61,804 bases of DNA, taken from Schlegelella_A sp036272325 (GTDB taxonomy: Bacteria > Pseudomonadota > Gammaproteobacteria > Burkholderiales > Burkholderiaceae_C). Location: assembly GCA_036272325.1 (NCBI GenBank), contig DATAYY010000001.1, positions 1-61,804 on the forward strand. The letters run 5' to 3'. The translations under genes and the position numbers were made by a program. Positions 54,642 to 61,804 of this stretch are shown here, piece after piece. Within the stretch, counting starts at the first letter, position 1. Every line of letters begins with the position of its first letter. The notes below the pieces were generated by a model. The model did no database searches. It was not told the origin of the DNA and worked only from the letters and a program-made list of their open reading frames with translations.

Positions 54642-55577
54642 ATGAAACAGTTTGCCCTCCACTCCATCGCGGCGGCGGCGCTGACGCTGCCTGCACTGGC
54701 CTTCGCGCAAACCACGCCGTTCACCTTCGACCCCACGGGGACGCCCGGCGCAACCGGCGACATCACGGGTCTCGGCGCGCTCGACCAGTCGCCGGGCAAC
54801 GCGTTGTCGGTCGGCGGCGTCGTCACGCCCGTCGGCGGCCAGGCGAACCTGCTGTACCAGGCCAACCTCGGTACGCTGAACAACACGGCCGGCAATCCGG
54901 TGTTTCTGAACGGCACGGGCGGCAATTTCTTCACCTTCGTCGCCGGTTTCCGGGAAACGTTTACGTCGGTCACCACCGGCGGCGGCAACACGACTGCGAC
55001 CTTTGCGCTAGCGGCGGGGGCGCCGAACTTTTTCGTCATGTATGCGACGGCCGCGCCCGGCGACAACCTGACCGGCCTAGGGTTTACGAGCGGCACGCCG
55101 ATCCTGATGGGCACCATCAACGCGACGAACTTCACGAGCAGCTTCAGCGAAACGCTCGCCAGCATCGCGAGCCCGGTGCAGTTCGATCAGTTCGGCACCA
55201 ACAACTATCCCGGCGTCACGTCGGTGACCGGCGTAGGGGCGAGCCAGTTCAACGCCAGGATCACGTCGTTCAATGCGAACTACTTCCCCAGCCTCAGCGC
55301 GACGAACCTCACTCTGAGCTTCTTCAACACGTCGCAGGTGACGCCGTTCCTCCAGGTCGATCCGTCGGGCCGGTTCAGCAGCAACGGCGTCGCCAACGGC
55401 GACGTGGTCGCCAATCGCGGCGCGATCAACGGCGTCAGCGGGCCCGACTTCCAGTTCCAGGCCGACGCCAACACCTCGTTCCAGGTGACCGCGGTTCCGG
55501 AGCCGGAGACGTACGCGCTGCTGCTCGGCGGCCTCGGTCTCGTCGGCTTCGTCGTCGGGCGTCGTCGGCGCGGCTGA
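54642..55577 (+). CDS. PEP-CTERM sorting-domain protein
   Basis: Secreted protein of 311 residues. The signal peptide is MKQFALHSIAAAALTLPALAFA. The body is rich in Gly, Asn, Thr and Phe with beta-strand character and no recognised enzyme domain. The last 27 residues are a textbook PEP-CTERM: VPEP (285-288), a hydrophobic helix (YALLLGGLGLVGFVVG) and RRRR. Such proteins are cut by exosortase (EpsH) and anchored or released with exopolysaccharide. No exosortase is in the window. AAGG lies 7 bases before ATG 54642. A near terminator and its own sigma-54-like promoter make it a single-gene unit. Confidence 0.95.
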   Translation: MKQFALHSIAAAALTLPALAFAQTTPFTFDPTGTPGATGDITGLGALDQSPGNALSVGGVVTPVGGQANLLYQANLGTLNNTAGNPVFLNGTGGNFFTFVAGFRETFTSVTTGGGNTTATFALAAGAPNFFVMYATAAPGDNLTGLGFTSGTPILMGTINATNFTSSFSETLASIASPVQFDQFGTNNYPGVTSVTGVGASQFNARITSFNANYFPSLSATNLTLSFFNTSQVTPFLQVDPSGRFSSNGVANGDVVANRGAINGVSGPDFQFQADANTSFQVTAVPEPETYALLLGGLGLVGFVVGRRRRG

Positions 55578-55625
55578 ACCTCGGGAAACCGGGCCATCTG
55601 TCGAGGCCCCGTTCTGCCTCTCTAC

Positions 55626-55650
55626 AACGGCCCTGCGGGGCCGTTCTCGT
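55626..55650 (+). terminator. Terminator after the PEP-CTERM gene
   Basis: An 8-bp stem AACGGCCC/GGGCCGTT with a TGCG tetraloop, followed by CTCGT. It is 48 bases after the stop codon. The T-run is short, so termination is likely but not certain. Confidence 0.65.
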
Positions 55651-55675
55651 TGCCCATTCAGACTTGCGAGCGAGA

Positions 55676-55701
55676 CGGCCGGCCCGGTGACCGGCCGGCC
55701 G
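55676..55701. repeat. Inverted repeat between convergent PEP-CTERM and mnmE genes
   Basis: A perfect 9-bp GC-only stem (CGGCCGGCC/GGCCGGCCG) with an 8-base loop. It lies 73 bases beyond the mnmE stop on the minus strand. No T-run on either side; possibly a second, rho-assisted terminator or a mRNA end structure. Confidence 0.45.
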
Positions 55702-55773
55702 CAACCGCTGGAATGCGCAGGCACGGCGACGGCCGAGAGCGTCTGCGCCCGAATCTGGCCAGCTGAGCCGCCG

Positions 55774-57198
55774 TCACTTGCCGATGCAGAAGCGCCCGAA
55801 GATGGCGCCGAGCAAATCCTCCGAGGTGAATGCGCCGGTGATCTCGCCGAGGCTGTCGTGGGCGAGGCGAAGCTCCTCGGCGAACAGCTCGAGCGCACGG
55901 TTACCGAGCTCGGCGTGTGCTGCCGCCTGATCGAGATGGCCGCGCGCGCGCTGCAAGGCATGGACGTGGCGCGCCCGCGCGATGAAGACACCTTCGGACG
56001 CCGCCTGCCAGCCAGCGACCTGGAGCAGGCGGTGGCGCAGCGCATCGAGGCCTTCGCCGGTCGCGGCCGAGATCAGGAGGCCCTCGCCGCCCGATGCCGA
56101 ACGCTGCAGGTCGACCTTGTTGAAGACGTGGAGGACGCGGCCATCGACGGCCAGCCGCACCGGCAGGCGCGCGGCGATCGCAGCGTCGCCGTGCTCGTAG
56201 CCAGGATCGCCGAGGCGCATCAGGTCGTGCAGAAAGACGACCGCATCGGCGCCTTCGATCTCGGCCCAGGTGCGGGCGACGCCGATCCGCTCGACCTCGT
56301 CGGCGGTATCGCGCAGCCCTGCGGTGTCGACCACGTGCACCGGAACGCCATCGATCTGGATCGTCTGCCCGACCTTGTCGCGCGTCGTCCCTGGCGTCGC
56401 GGTGACGATCGCGAGCTCGGCACCGGCGAGCGCGTTGAGCAGCGAGCTCTTGCCGACGTTAGGCTGCCCGGCGAGGACGACGCGGATGCCGTCGCGCAGC
56501 AGCGCGCCCTGACGAGCGCGCGCGAGCACCGCGTCGACCCCGGCGCGCGCACGCGCCAGGCGGCCGTTCGCGTCGGCAGCGGTGAGGAAGTCGATCTCCT
56601 CCTCGGGAAAGTCGAGCGTCGCCTCGACCAGCAATCGCAGCTCCACGATCGTCGCCACGAGCACCGAGATCTCGCTCGAGAAAGCGCCGTCGAGCGAACG
56701 CGCCGCCGAGCGCGCGGCTGCTTCGGTGCTGGCATCGATCAGGTCGGCGACGGCCTCAGCCTGGGCAAGGTCGAGCTTGTCGTTGAGAAAGGCGCGCTCG
56801 GTGAATTCGCCCGGCGCCGCGATCCGCAGCCCAGGCAGGCGCGCCGCTCCCGAGGCGTCAGTCTCCGATGCGGCTTCCAGGCAGCGCGCGAGCAGCAGCT
56901 GCAGCACGACGGCGCCGCCGTGCGCCTGCAGCTCGAAAACGTCTTCGCCGGTGTAGGAATGCGGCGCGGGGAAGAAGATTGTCAGGCCGCGATCGATCGT
57001 GCTGCCGTCGCCGGCCAGAAATGCGACGTGGCTCGCGTGGCGCGGCGCCGGCATGCGGCCGCAGAGCGCCTCGACGAGCGGCGCCAACCGACGGCCGGAG
57101 ACGCGCACGATGCCGACCGCGCCGCGCCCGCTCGCCGTCGCGATCGCGACGATCGGGTCTTCGCGCCGCGCCAGCTGCATCACCGGATTGTCCGGCAC
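55774..57198 (-). CDS. mnmE: tRNA-modifying GTPase MnmE
   Basis: With MnmG it makes the 5-(carboxymethyl)aminomethyl-uridine modification at wobble U34. It has 474 residues: an N-terminal folate-binding domain, a helical domain, and an inserted G domain with GQPNVGKSS (about 234-242), the DTAG motif (VVDTAGLRDT), and NKVD (about 342). The last residues FCIGK keep the essential C-terminal CxGK motif. It ends the operon rpmH-rnpA-yidD-yidC-mnmE; the start is 16 bases after the yidC stop. Confidence 0.97.
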   Translation of the reverse strand: MPDNPVMQLARREDPIVAIATASGRGAVGIVRVSGRRLAPLVEALCGRMPAPRHASHVAFLAGDGSTIDRGLTIFFPAPHSYTGEDVFELQAHGGAVVLQLLLARCLEAASETDASGAARLPGLRIAAPGEFTERAFLNDKLDLAQAEAVADLIDASTEAAARSAARSLDGAFSSEISVLVATIVELRLLVEATLDFPEEEIDFLTAADANGRLARARAGVDAVLARARQGALLRDGIRVVLAGQPNVGKSSLLNALAGAELAIVTATPGTTRDKVGQTIQIDGVPVHVVDTAGLRDTADEVERIGVARTWAEIEGADAVVFLHDLMRLGDPGYEHGDAAIAARLPVRLAVDGRVLHVFNKVDLQRSASGGEGLLISAATGEGLDALRHRLLQVAGWQAASEGVFIARARHVHALQRARGHLDQAAAHAELGNRALELFAEELRLAHDSLGEITGAFTSEDLLGAIFGRFCIGK

Positions 57199-57214
57199 CG
57201 CGCTGGCGCGACCG

Positions 57215-58942
57215 CTACTTGCCGATGACGCCGAGCCGCTTGTTGATCACGTATTGTTGGGCGATCGACAGGATGTTGTTCGTCAGCCAGTACAGGACGA
57301 GGCCGGCCGGGAAGAAGAAGAACATCACCGAGAAGACGAGCGGCATGATCCACATCATCCGCGCCTGCACCGGATCGGGCGGCGTCGGGTTGAGCCAGGT
57401 CTGGAGCAGGCTGGTCCCGGTCATCAGCAGCGGCAGGATGAAGTACGGGTCCTTCGCCGAAAGGTCGCTGATCCAGCCGATCCACGGTGCGTTCCTCATC
57501 TCGACCGACGACAGCAGCACCCAGTAGAGGGCGATGAAGAACGGCATCTGGACGAGGATCGGCAGGCAGCCGCCGAGCGGATTGACCTTTTCCTCGCGGT
57601 AGATGCGCATCATTTCCTGCTGCATCTGCTGCGGCTTGTCCTTCAGCCGCTCCCTCATCTCCATGATGCGGGGGTTGATCGACTTCATCTTGGCCATCGA
57701 GCCGTAGGCCTTCGCGTTGAGCCAGTAGAAGGCGATCTTCAGCAACACGACCAGAGCGACGATCGACCAGCCCCAGTTGCCGATCAGCTTCTCGAGCTGC
57801 GTCAACAGCCAGAACAGCGGCTTGGCGAGGATCGTGAACCAGCCGTAGTCCTTGACGAGCTCGAGCCCGGGCGCAAGCCGGGCGAGCTTGTTCTCTTCCT
57901 GCGGCCCGGCGAACAGCCGCGCGTCGAAGGTCTTCGTCGCGCCGGGCGCGATCTCGCCCATCGGCACGAGCTCGCCGACCGAATACTTGTTGGTGTCGAC
58001 CTTGGCGGTGAAGAACTCGCGCGGCAGCGGCGGGCCGCCGGGTGAGTCGATCAGCCAGGCCGAGGTGAAGTAGTGCTGCACCATCGCCACCCAGCCGTTC
58101 GTCCCGCTCGTCTCGTGATCGGGCTTTTCGCCGGCCGCGCGCTTCTCGATCGATTTGAAGGCGATCTTCTTGTAGTGGGCGCTGTCGGTGTAGATCGCCG
58201 GGCCGGTGAAGGTGAAGTACATGCTCGAGCCGCCCGGCGGGTCGTTGCCGTCGCGGACGAGTTGCAGGTACAGCCGCGGACTGACCGGCGCCGACGACTC
58301 GTTGACGATCTGGTGCAGCACGTCGATGACGTAGTCGCCACGGCGGAAGGTGTAGGTCTTGACAAGCTTGACGCCGCCGACCGGATCGCTCTCGAGAACG
58401 ACCTTCACCTCGTTGGCGCCCGCCGGCAGCGTGCGCTCGCCGGGCAGGATGTGCATCGGCGTGTGATGGTTCGGCAGCCCGCCGCCGCCGGCCGGCGGAA
58501 CGAGCCCGGTCTCGGCGAGATAGAGGCGACTCGCCGAGCTGTCGAAGAGGACGACGTGCTTGGCGTGGTCCACCGGGTCGGCCTGGGTCAGCAACTCGAG
58601 GCGGACGAGCGTTCCACCGATGCTGTCGATCGTCGCGCGGACGACGTCGGTCGTGATCGTGACCTGTTGCGACGCTGCCGCGGCCGATGCCGCTGGCGGC
58701 GGCGCGACGGCAACTGCCGCTGACGGCGGAGCGGCCGTCGCCGGCGCGGCGGCCCCCGGGACGCCGAGGCTTCCGGTCGGCGTCGGTGCCTGCGGGGTCG
58801 GCGGCGCCGACGGCGAGGCGACGTGCGCGACCGGCGGCCCGAACATCGTCGGCTGGCCGTTGTGTCGGTTCCAGGCCTCCCAGATGAAGAACAGCGAGGC
58901 GAGGAAGACGCCCCAGAGGAGAGTTCGGCGGATGTCGGTCAT
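57215..58942 (-). CDS. yidC: Membrane protein insertase YidC
   Basis: Inner-membrane insertase of 575 residues. MTDIRRTLLWGVFLASLFFIWEAWN is the N-terminal signal anchor. A Pro/Ala-rich linker (about 40-95) leads to the periplasmic beta-sandwich domain (about 100-345), then the five-helix core: PLFWLLTQLEKLIGNWGWSIVALVVLLKIAFYWLNAKAYGSMAKM, the coiled-coil-like hairpin (MREMRERLKDKPQQMQQEMM-like) and FFFFPAGLVLYWLTNNILSIAQQYVIN. The linker is longer and more Ala-rich than in E. coli. The gene is 9 bases from yidD and 16 from mnmE. Confidence 0.97.
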   Translation of the reverse strand: MTDIRRTLLWGVFLASLFFIWEAWNRHNGQPTMFGPPVAHVASPSAPPTPQAPTPTGSLGVPGAAAPATAAPPSAAVAVAPPPAASAAAASQQVTITTDVVRATIDSIGGTLVRLELLTQADPVDHAKHVVLFDSSASRLYLAETGLVPPAGGGGLPNHHTPMHILPGERTLPAGANEVKVVLESDPVGGVKLVKTYTFRRGDYVIDVLHQIVNESSAPVSPRLYLQLVRDGNDPPGGSSMYFTFTGPAIYTDSAHYKKIAFKSIEKRAAGEKPDHETSGTNGWVAMVQHYFTSAWLIDSPGGPPLPREFFTAKVDTNKYSVGELVPMGEIAPGATKTFDARLFAGPQEENKLARLAPGLELVKDYGWFTILAKPLFWLLTQLEKLIGNWGWSIVALVVLLKIAFYWLNAKAYGSMAKMKSINPRIMEMRERLKDKPQQMQQEMMRIYREEKVNPLGGCLPILVQMPFFIALYWVLLSSVEMRNAPWIGWISDLSAKDPYFILPLLMTGTSLLQTWLNPTPPDPVQARMMWIMPLVFSVMFFFFPAGLVLYWLTNNILSIAQQYVINKRLGVIGK

Positions 58943-58951
58943 GGGCGCGTT

Positions 58952-59245
58952 TCAGTGCACGGGCGGCAAAGTCTCGGCGCGCGGCGAGCGGCCGAGCAAG
59001 GCGGTCAGGAACCGCGGCGGCGCTGCCGGGACGGCGTCGATCCCGCCTGCGCACCACGGGTGGCATCGACCGATGCGGCCCACGGTAAGCGCGACGCCGA
59101 GCATCGCGCCATGCGTTTCAAGCGCCTCGAGGGCATAGGCCGAGCAGGTCGGCGCGAACCGGCACGCGCCGCCGAGCCACGGGCTCAGCGCGAAGCGGTA
59201 GATGCGCACGAGGCTGATCAACCCGGCCTGGGTCCAGGTCTTCAT
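58952..59245 (-). CDS. yidD: Membrane protein insertion efficiency factor YidD
   Basis: A small helper of YidC, 97 residues. The signature GGACRFAPTCSAYALEALETHG with Cys-x(n)-Cys is complete, followed by GRIGRCHPWCAGGIDAVP. The N-terminal amphipathic helix (GLISLVRIYRFALSPWLG) is conserved. ATG 59245 overlaps the rnpA stop by 4 bases; a longer open frame through rnpA was rejected. Confidence 0.95.
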   Translation of the reverse strand: MKTWTQAGLISLVRIYRFALSPWLGGACRFAPTCSAYALEALETHGAMLGVALTVGRIGRCHPWCAGGIDAVPAAPPRFLTALLGRSPRAETLPPVH

Positions 59246-59739
59246 CGGTGGACGGCGGTGGCCGCAGAAAGCAGCGCGTCGAGCTCGGAGCGCGCCGCTC
59301 GACGCAGCGCAGCAGACGCGGCACTGACGAAATGGGCTGGATCGAATGGCGCGCGCAAGCGAACGATCCACAGGCCGGGAGCGAGACGGGACCGGTGTCG
59401 CGCCGTCGCGGCGTAGATCTGGCGTTTGAGGAGCGAACGCGTCGCGGCCCGCTTGGCGTATCGCTTCGGGACCACCGCGCCGACCCAGGCGGAGCCGGCC
59501 GGCAAGGCTGCGGGAGAGAAGTCTTCCACAGGGAATGTTCCCGCGGGGTCCTCGTTTGTTGATAACTCCGTCGGCCCCGGCCGGGCGCGACGAGGCGTCG
59601 GGCGCGAGGGCGGCGAATCTAAATGGTGCACTGCGAAATGCGCGGTGGTCGACCGGCTGCGCTCGCCGAGAACGCGCTCGAAGTCGGCCGAGACCACCAG
59701 GCGAGCCGGCGCCCGGACAGCAGGCGGGCGCGCCGGCAT
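59242..59739 (-). CDS. rnpA: Ribonuclease P protein component RnpA with long insertion
   Basis: Protein subunit of RNase P, which trims the 5' end of tRNA precursors. It has 165 residues rather than the usual 115-125. The RNA-binding signature KRYAKRAATRSLLKRQIY (around residue 95-110) is intact; the start RLVVSADFERVLGERSRSTTAHFAVHH is the first strand/helix. Between HHL and AWVG there are about 40 extra residues, rich in Pro, Arg and Ser (TPRRARPGPTELSTNEDPAG). Insertions here occur in Burkholderiales. The codons of the insert contain sequences like DnaA boxes (59522-59530 and 59557-59565). The gene starts 22 bases after rpmH and overlaps yidD by 4. Confidence 0.94.
   Translation of the reverse strand: MPARPPAVRAPARLVVSADFERVLGERSRSTTAHFAVHHLDSPPSRPTPRRARPGPTELSTNEDPAGTFPVEDFSPAALPAGSAWVGAVVPKRYAKRAATRSLLKRQIYAATARHRSRLAPGLWIVRLRAPFDPAHFVSAASAALRRAARSELDALLSAATAVHR
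59522..59565. other. Pair of degenerate DnaA-box-like sites inside rnpA
   Basis: TCTTCCACA (59522-59530) and TGTTGATAA (59557-59565) face each other within the rnpA insert; on the coding strand they read TGTGGAAGA and TTATCAACA, with the canonical box being TTATCCACA. They differ from it at two and one positions. They code for LSTN and PVED. Whether DnaA binds is untested. Confidence 0.3.
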
Positions 59740-59761
59740 CCGCCCGCTCCACCCGGCGGGC

Positions 59762-59896
59762 TCAGGCCGCCAGGCGCTTGCGTCCCTTGGCGCGCCGGGC
59801 GTTGATGACGGCGCGGCCGCCCCGCGACTTCATGCGGACGAGAAAGCCGTGCGTGCGGGCACGACGGACCTTGGAGGCTTGGTAGGTTCGTTTCAT
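59762..59896 (-). CDS. rpmH: 50S ribosomal protein L34
   Basis: A 44-residue ribosomal protein, below the usual length cut-off for automated ORF lists. MKRTYQASKVRRARTHGFLVRMK followed by SRGGRAVINARRAKGRKRL is the family sequence. It is the first gene of the operon and lies between the dnaA promoter region and rnpA. The position confirms the usual origin-side order rpmH-rnpA-yidD-yidC-mnmE. Confidence 0.97.
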   Translation of the reverse strand: MKRTYQASKVRRARTHGFLVRMKSRGGRAVINARRAKGRKRLAA

Positions 59897-59986
59897 CGGT
59901 CGCTTCCTGGAGCCCGCAGCGGCGGCTGGGCGGCGATCGTCGCAAGGCCCGGCGGGAGGTGGTCACGCCCTCTCGGGCAACCTGCG

Positions 59987-60015
59987 ATTACATCAAGAAG
60001 CATGCAACCAGTCAA
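59987..60015 (-). promoter_or_regulatory. Sigma-70 promoter of the rpmH operon
   Basis: Reading leftward, TTGACT (60015-60010) and TGTAAT (59992-59987) are separated by exactly 17 bases, matching the consensus boxes at 5/6 and 5/6. The predicted start near 59980 gives a leader of about 85 bases before rpmH. This is the clearest sigma-70 promoter in the window. Confidence 0.8.
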
Positions 60016-60069
60016 CTGTGGGGCCGGGTGCTGCCCCCCAGTCCGGTCGCGCGCCACCGTGTTTTCCCC

Positions 60070-60078
60070 TGTGGATAA
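60070..60078. promoter_or_regulatory. DnaA box upstream of dnaA
   Basis: TGTGGATAA is a perfect DnaA box (complement of TTATCCACA). It lies 70 bases before the dnaA ATG, upstream of the candidate -10 box, where it could mediate autoregulation. A second near-match, TTCTCCACA (one mismatch), lies at 60130-60138 just before the start codon. Confidence 0.75.
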
Positions 60079-60103
60079 CCTCCATTCCCAGGCCGTCCTG
60101 GCC

Positions 60104-60109
60104 TACAAT
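60104..60109 (+). promoter_or_regulatory. Candidate -10 box of dnaA
   Basis: TACAAT matches TATAAT in 5 of 6 positions and would start a transcript near 60116, giving a leader of about 24 bases. No good -35 box lies 16-18 bases upstream. The DnaA box at 60070 is near the expected -35 position, which would suit autoregulation. Confidence 0.35.
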
Positions 60110-60139
60110 CCCGTGCTTTTACACGGCACTTCTCCACAT

Positions 60140-61603
60140 ATGCAGGCCGATCTCTGGCAGCGCGGCTGCGAACGCTTGGCGTCGCAGCTGCCTGACCAGC
60201 AATTCAACACCTGGATCCGGCCGCTGCCGGCCGCCGATGTCGCCGACCTCGGCGAGGCCGCCGTCGTCACGGTGCGTGTGCCGAATCGCTTCAAGCTCGA
60301 CTGGATTCGTCACCAGTACGCCGGCCGGATCGAGACCGTCCTCAGCGAGCTCGCCGGCAAGCCGGTGCGCCTCGACGTCACCCTGGCGCCGCGCGACGAC
60401 GCGCCGCGCCCGAGCGAGGGTGCCGGGCCGGGCAGCGCGAGCGGCCGTCGTGGCGCCGGCACCGGTGCAGTCGACCCAGCGAACGGCCACGTCCGCGAGG
60501 CCGGCGGCGGCGCCGGCAGGAGCCACGACGGCTTCAACGGCGCGATGCTTGCCGCCGGCGGGTCGGCGACGGCGATGCCGTCGCGCAGCCGCCTCAACCC
60601 GGCACTTACCTTCGATACGCTCGTCCCCGGCCGCGCCAACCAGATGGCGCGCACCGCTGCGCTGCACGTCGCCGGCTCGCCGGGGCTCATGTACAACCCG
60701 CTCTTCATCTACGGCGGGGTGGGTCTCGGCAAGACGCACTTGATCCACGCCGTCGGCAACGCGCTCCTCGCCGACCGGCCAGAGGCACGGATCCTCTACC
60801 TGCATGCCGAGCAGTTCATCACCGACGTGGTGAAGAACTACCAGAGGAAGACCTTCGACGAGCTGAAGGCGAAGTACCACTCGCTCGACCTGCTGCTGAT
60901 CGACGACGTCCAGTTCTTCGCCGGCAAGGAGCGGACGCAGGAGGAGTTCTTCAACGCCTTCGAGGCGCTGCTCGCCAAGCGCGCGCACATCATCATGACC
61001 AGCGACACCTACCCGAAGGGGCTGGTCGACATCGACGAGCGGCTGACCTCGCGCTTCGACGCCGGGCTCACCGTCGCGATCGAGCCGCCCGAGCTGGAGA
61101 TGCGCGTCGCGATCCTGATGAAGAAGTCGGAGCAGGAAGCGACGACGATGCCGGAAGACGTCGCCTTTTTCGTCGCCAAGAACGTGCGCGCCAACGTGCG
61201 CGAACTCGAAGGGGCGCTGCGCAAGATCCTCGCCTACTCGCGCTTCAGCCACAAGGACATCAACATCCAGCTCGCGCGCGAAGCGCTGAAGGACTTGTTG
61301 TCGATCCAGAACCGCCAGGTCGGGGTCGAGAACATCCAAAAGACCGTCGCCGACTTCTACAAGATCAAGGTCGCCGACATGTATTCGAAGAAGCGGCCGG
61401 CGTCGATCGCACGGCCACGCCAGATCGCGATGTACATCGCCAAGGAAATGACACAGAAGAGTCTGCCCGAGATTGGCGAACTGTTCGGCGGGCGCGACCA
61501 CACGACGGTGCTGCATGCGGTCCGCAAGATCGCCGCCGAGCGCCAGAAAAACACCGACCTCAACCACCAGCTGCACGTGCTCGAGCAGACGCTCAAGGGC
61601 TGA
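60140..61603 (+). CDS. dnaA: Chromosomal replication initiator DnaA
   Basis: Initiator ATPase that binds DnaA boxes at oriC and opens the duplex. It has 487 residues. Domain I (about 1-85: WQRGCERLASQLPDQQFNTWIRPL) is followed by a Gly/Ala-rich linker (about 86-152). The AAA+ domain has Walker A GGVGLGKTHL (near 190), Walker B LLLIDDVQFF and sensor motifs. Domain IV ends with the DNA-binding signature GRDHTTVLHAVRKI. I chose ATG 60140 (MQADLWQ); the open frame upstream has no similarity. Divergent from rpmH. Confidence 0.97.
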   Translation: MQADLWQRGCERLASQLPDQQFNTWIRPLPAADVADLGEAAVVTVRVPNRFKLDWIRHQYAGRIETVLSELAGKPVRLDVTLAPRDDAPRPSEGAGPGSASGRRGAGTGAVDPANGHVREAGGGAGRSHDGFNGAMLAAGGSATAMPSRSRLNPALTFDTLVPGRANQMARTAALHVAGSPGLMYNPLFIYGGVGLGKTHLIHAVGNALLADRPEARILYLHAEQFITDVVKNYQRKTFDELKAKYHSLDLLLIDDVQFFAGKERTQEEFFNAFEALLAKRAHIIMTSDTYPKGLVDIDERLTSRFDAGLTVAIEPPELEMRVAILMKKSEQEATTMPEDVAFFVAKNVRANVRELEGALRKILAYSRFSHKDINIQLAREALKDLLSIQNRQVGVENIQKTVADFYKIKVADMYSKKRPASIARPRQIAMYIAKEMTQKSLPEIGELFGGRDHTTVLHAVRKIAAERQKNTDLNHQLHVLEQTLKG

Positions 61604-61804
61604 TTGCGTGCAGCAGCCGATTCGCCTTCTTGTCAAGGGACAACGCTGGGGACAACGTCGGGGCGATCTCCGCCCTGTCCACAGCGAGTTGCGCGCGGCC
61701 CGAGTTGTTCGCATTTCGCGCGCCGAGCGCAGGCCTTCGCTCGACAGGCTTCGACTGAGCCTAAGTGACTGTCCGAAGGGAGGAAAATGCGCTTGTCCAC
61801 AGTC
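61604..61804. other. Possible oriC segment between dnaA and dnaN
   Basis: The 200 bases after dnaA hold several partial DnaA-box-like sites: TTGTCCACA (61793-61801, one mismatch), CTGTCCACA (61675-61683, two) and TGGGGACAA (61647-61655, two), plus a near-direct repeat GGGACAACG at 61637 and 61649. No dnaN reading frame is complete in the window. A short ATG with GGGAGG just upstream occurs at 61787, but the spacing of three bases is too short and only six codons are visible, so it is not called as dnaN. Confidence 0.4.

Noticed and set aside
59426..60139. N-terminal extension of dnaA back to 59426
   Set aside because: It would cross rpmH, rnpA and the promoter region; DnaA begins at MQADLWQ with normal domain I.
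61787..61804. ATG with GGGAGG just upstream as the start of dnaN
   Set aside because: The spacing is only three bases and six codons are visible (MRLSTV), unlike DnaN starts. The sequence also contains a DnaA-box-like TTGTCCACA, so it may be origin DNA.

Overview
The window (61.8 kb, roughly 70% G+C) looks like chromosomal DNA of a betaproteobacterium, probably Burkholderiales-like. The reasons are: the mreBCD-mrdA-rodA operon divergent from gatCAB; the rpmH-rnpA-yidD-yidC-mnmE block divergent from dnaA; an rnpA with a long internal insertion of the Burkholderiales kind; the kdsD-kdsC-lptC order; a CTGT-N8-type LexA box upstream of recA; and a PEP-CTERM protein. No rRNA, tRNA, CRISPR array, insertion sequence or phage gene was found.

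Layout. 1-8.2 kb: recA (cut by the window edge), dctA and the rod-shape operon, all on the minus strand. 8.4-11.7 kb: gatCAB. 11.7-18 kb: pyrE with a secreted hypothetical, a serine esterase, Crp/Fnr and LuxR regulators, an AmpG-like permease and a flavin reductase. 18-29.6 kb: acetoacetyl-CoA synthetase behind three tandem paralogous peptide-binding proteins, divergent from two ABC permeases and a double ATPase, which together form a peptide importer. 29.6-31.3 kb: a hypothetical membrane protein, then a sparse stretch with a near-consensus sigma-54 promoter and two small reading frames, one ending in a canonical beta-clamp-binding motif. 31.3-36 kb: HDOD protein, secreted hypothetical, two-component system and a divergent ECF sigma factor. 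36-39.9 kb: the sulfate importer cysA-cysW-cysT-sbp. 40-44 kb: thioredoxin-like protein, GMC oxidoreductase, MarC, a BtuF-like protein. 44-49.7 kb: glycine-rich RRM protein, SDR, lptC, kdsC, kdsD and a Kef-type antiporter. 50.3-54.6 kb: the most unusual locus, with a glycosyltransferase and FeeM-like N-acyltransferase transcribed away from a ThiF/E1-like enzyme and a nitroreductase-like protein. 54.6-55.6 kb: a PEP-CTERM protein with its own candidate sigma-54 promoter. 55.8-61.8 kb: mnmE, yidC, yidD, rnpA, rpmH, dnaA and probable origin sequences.

How they work together. Most of the window is housekeeping: cell elongation, tRNA-dependent amidation, membrane insertion, replication initiation, LPS precursor (Kdo) synthesis, and sulfate and peptide import. 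The accessory interest lies in the four-gene acyltransferase/E1/nitroreductase/glycosyltransferase locus, which could make a modified N-acyl amino acid or act on a cell-envelope lipid; in the PEP-CTERM gene beside it; and in the sigma-54-linked small ORFs. Functions are inferred from motifs read by eye; no database search was run.
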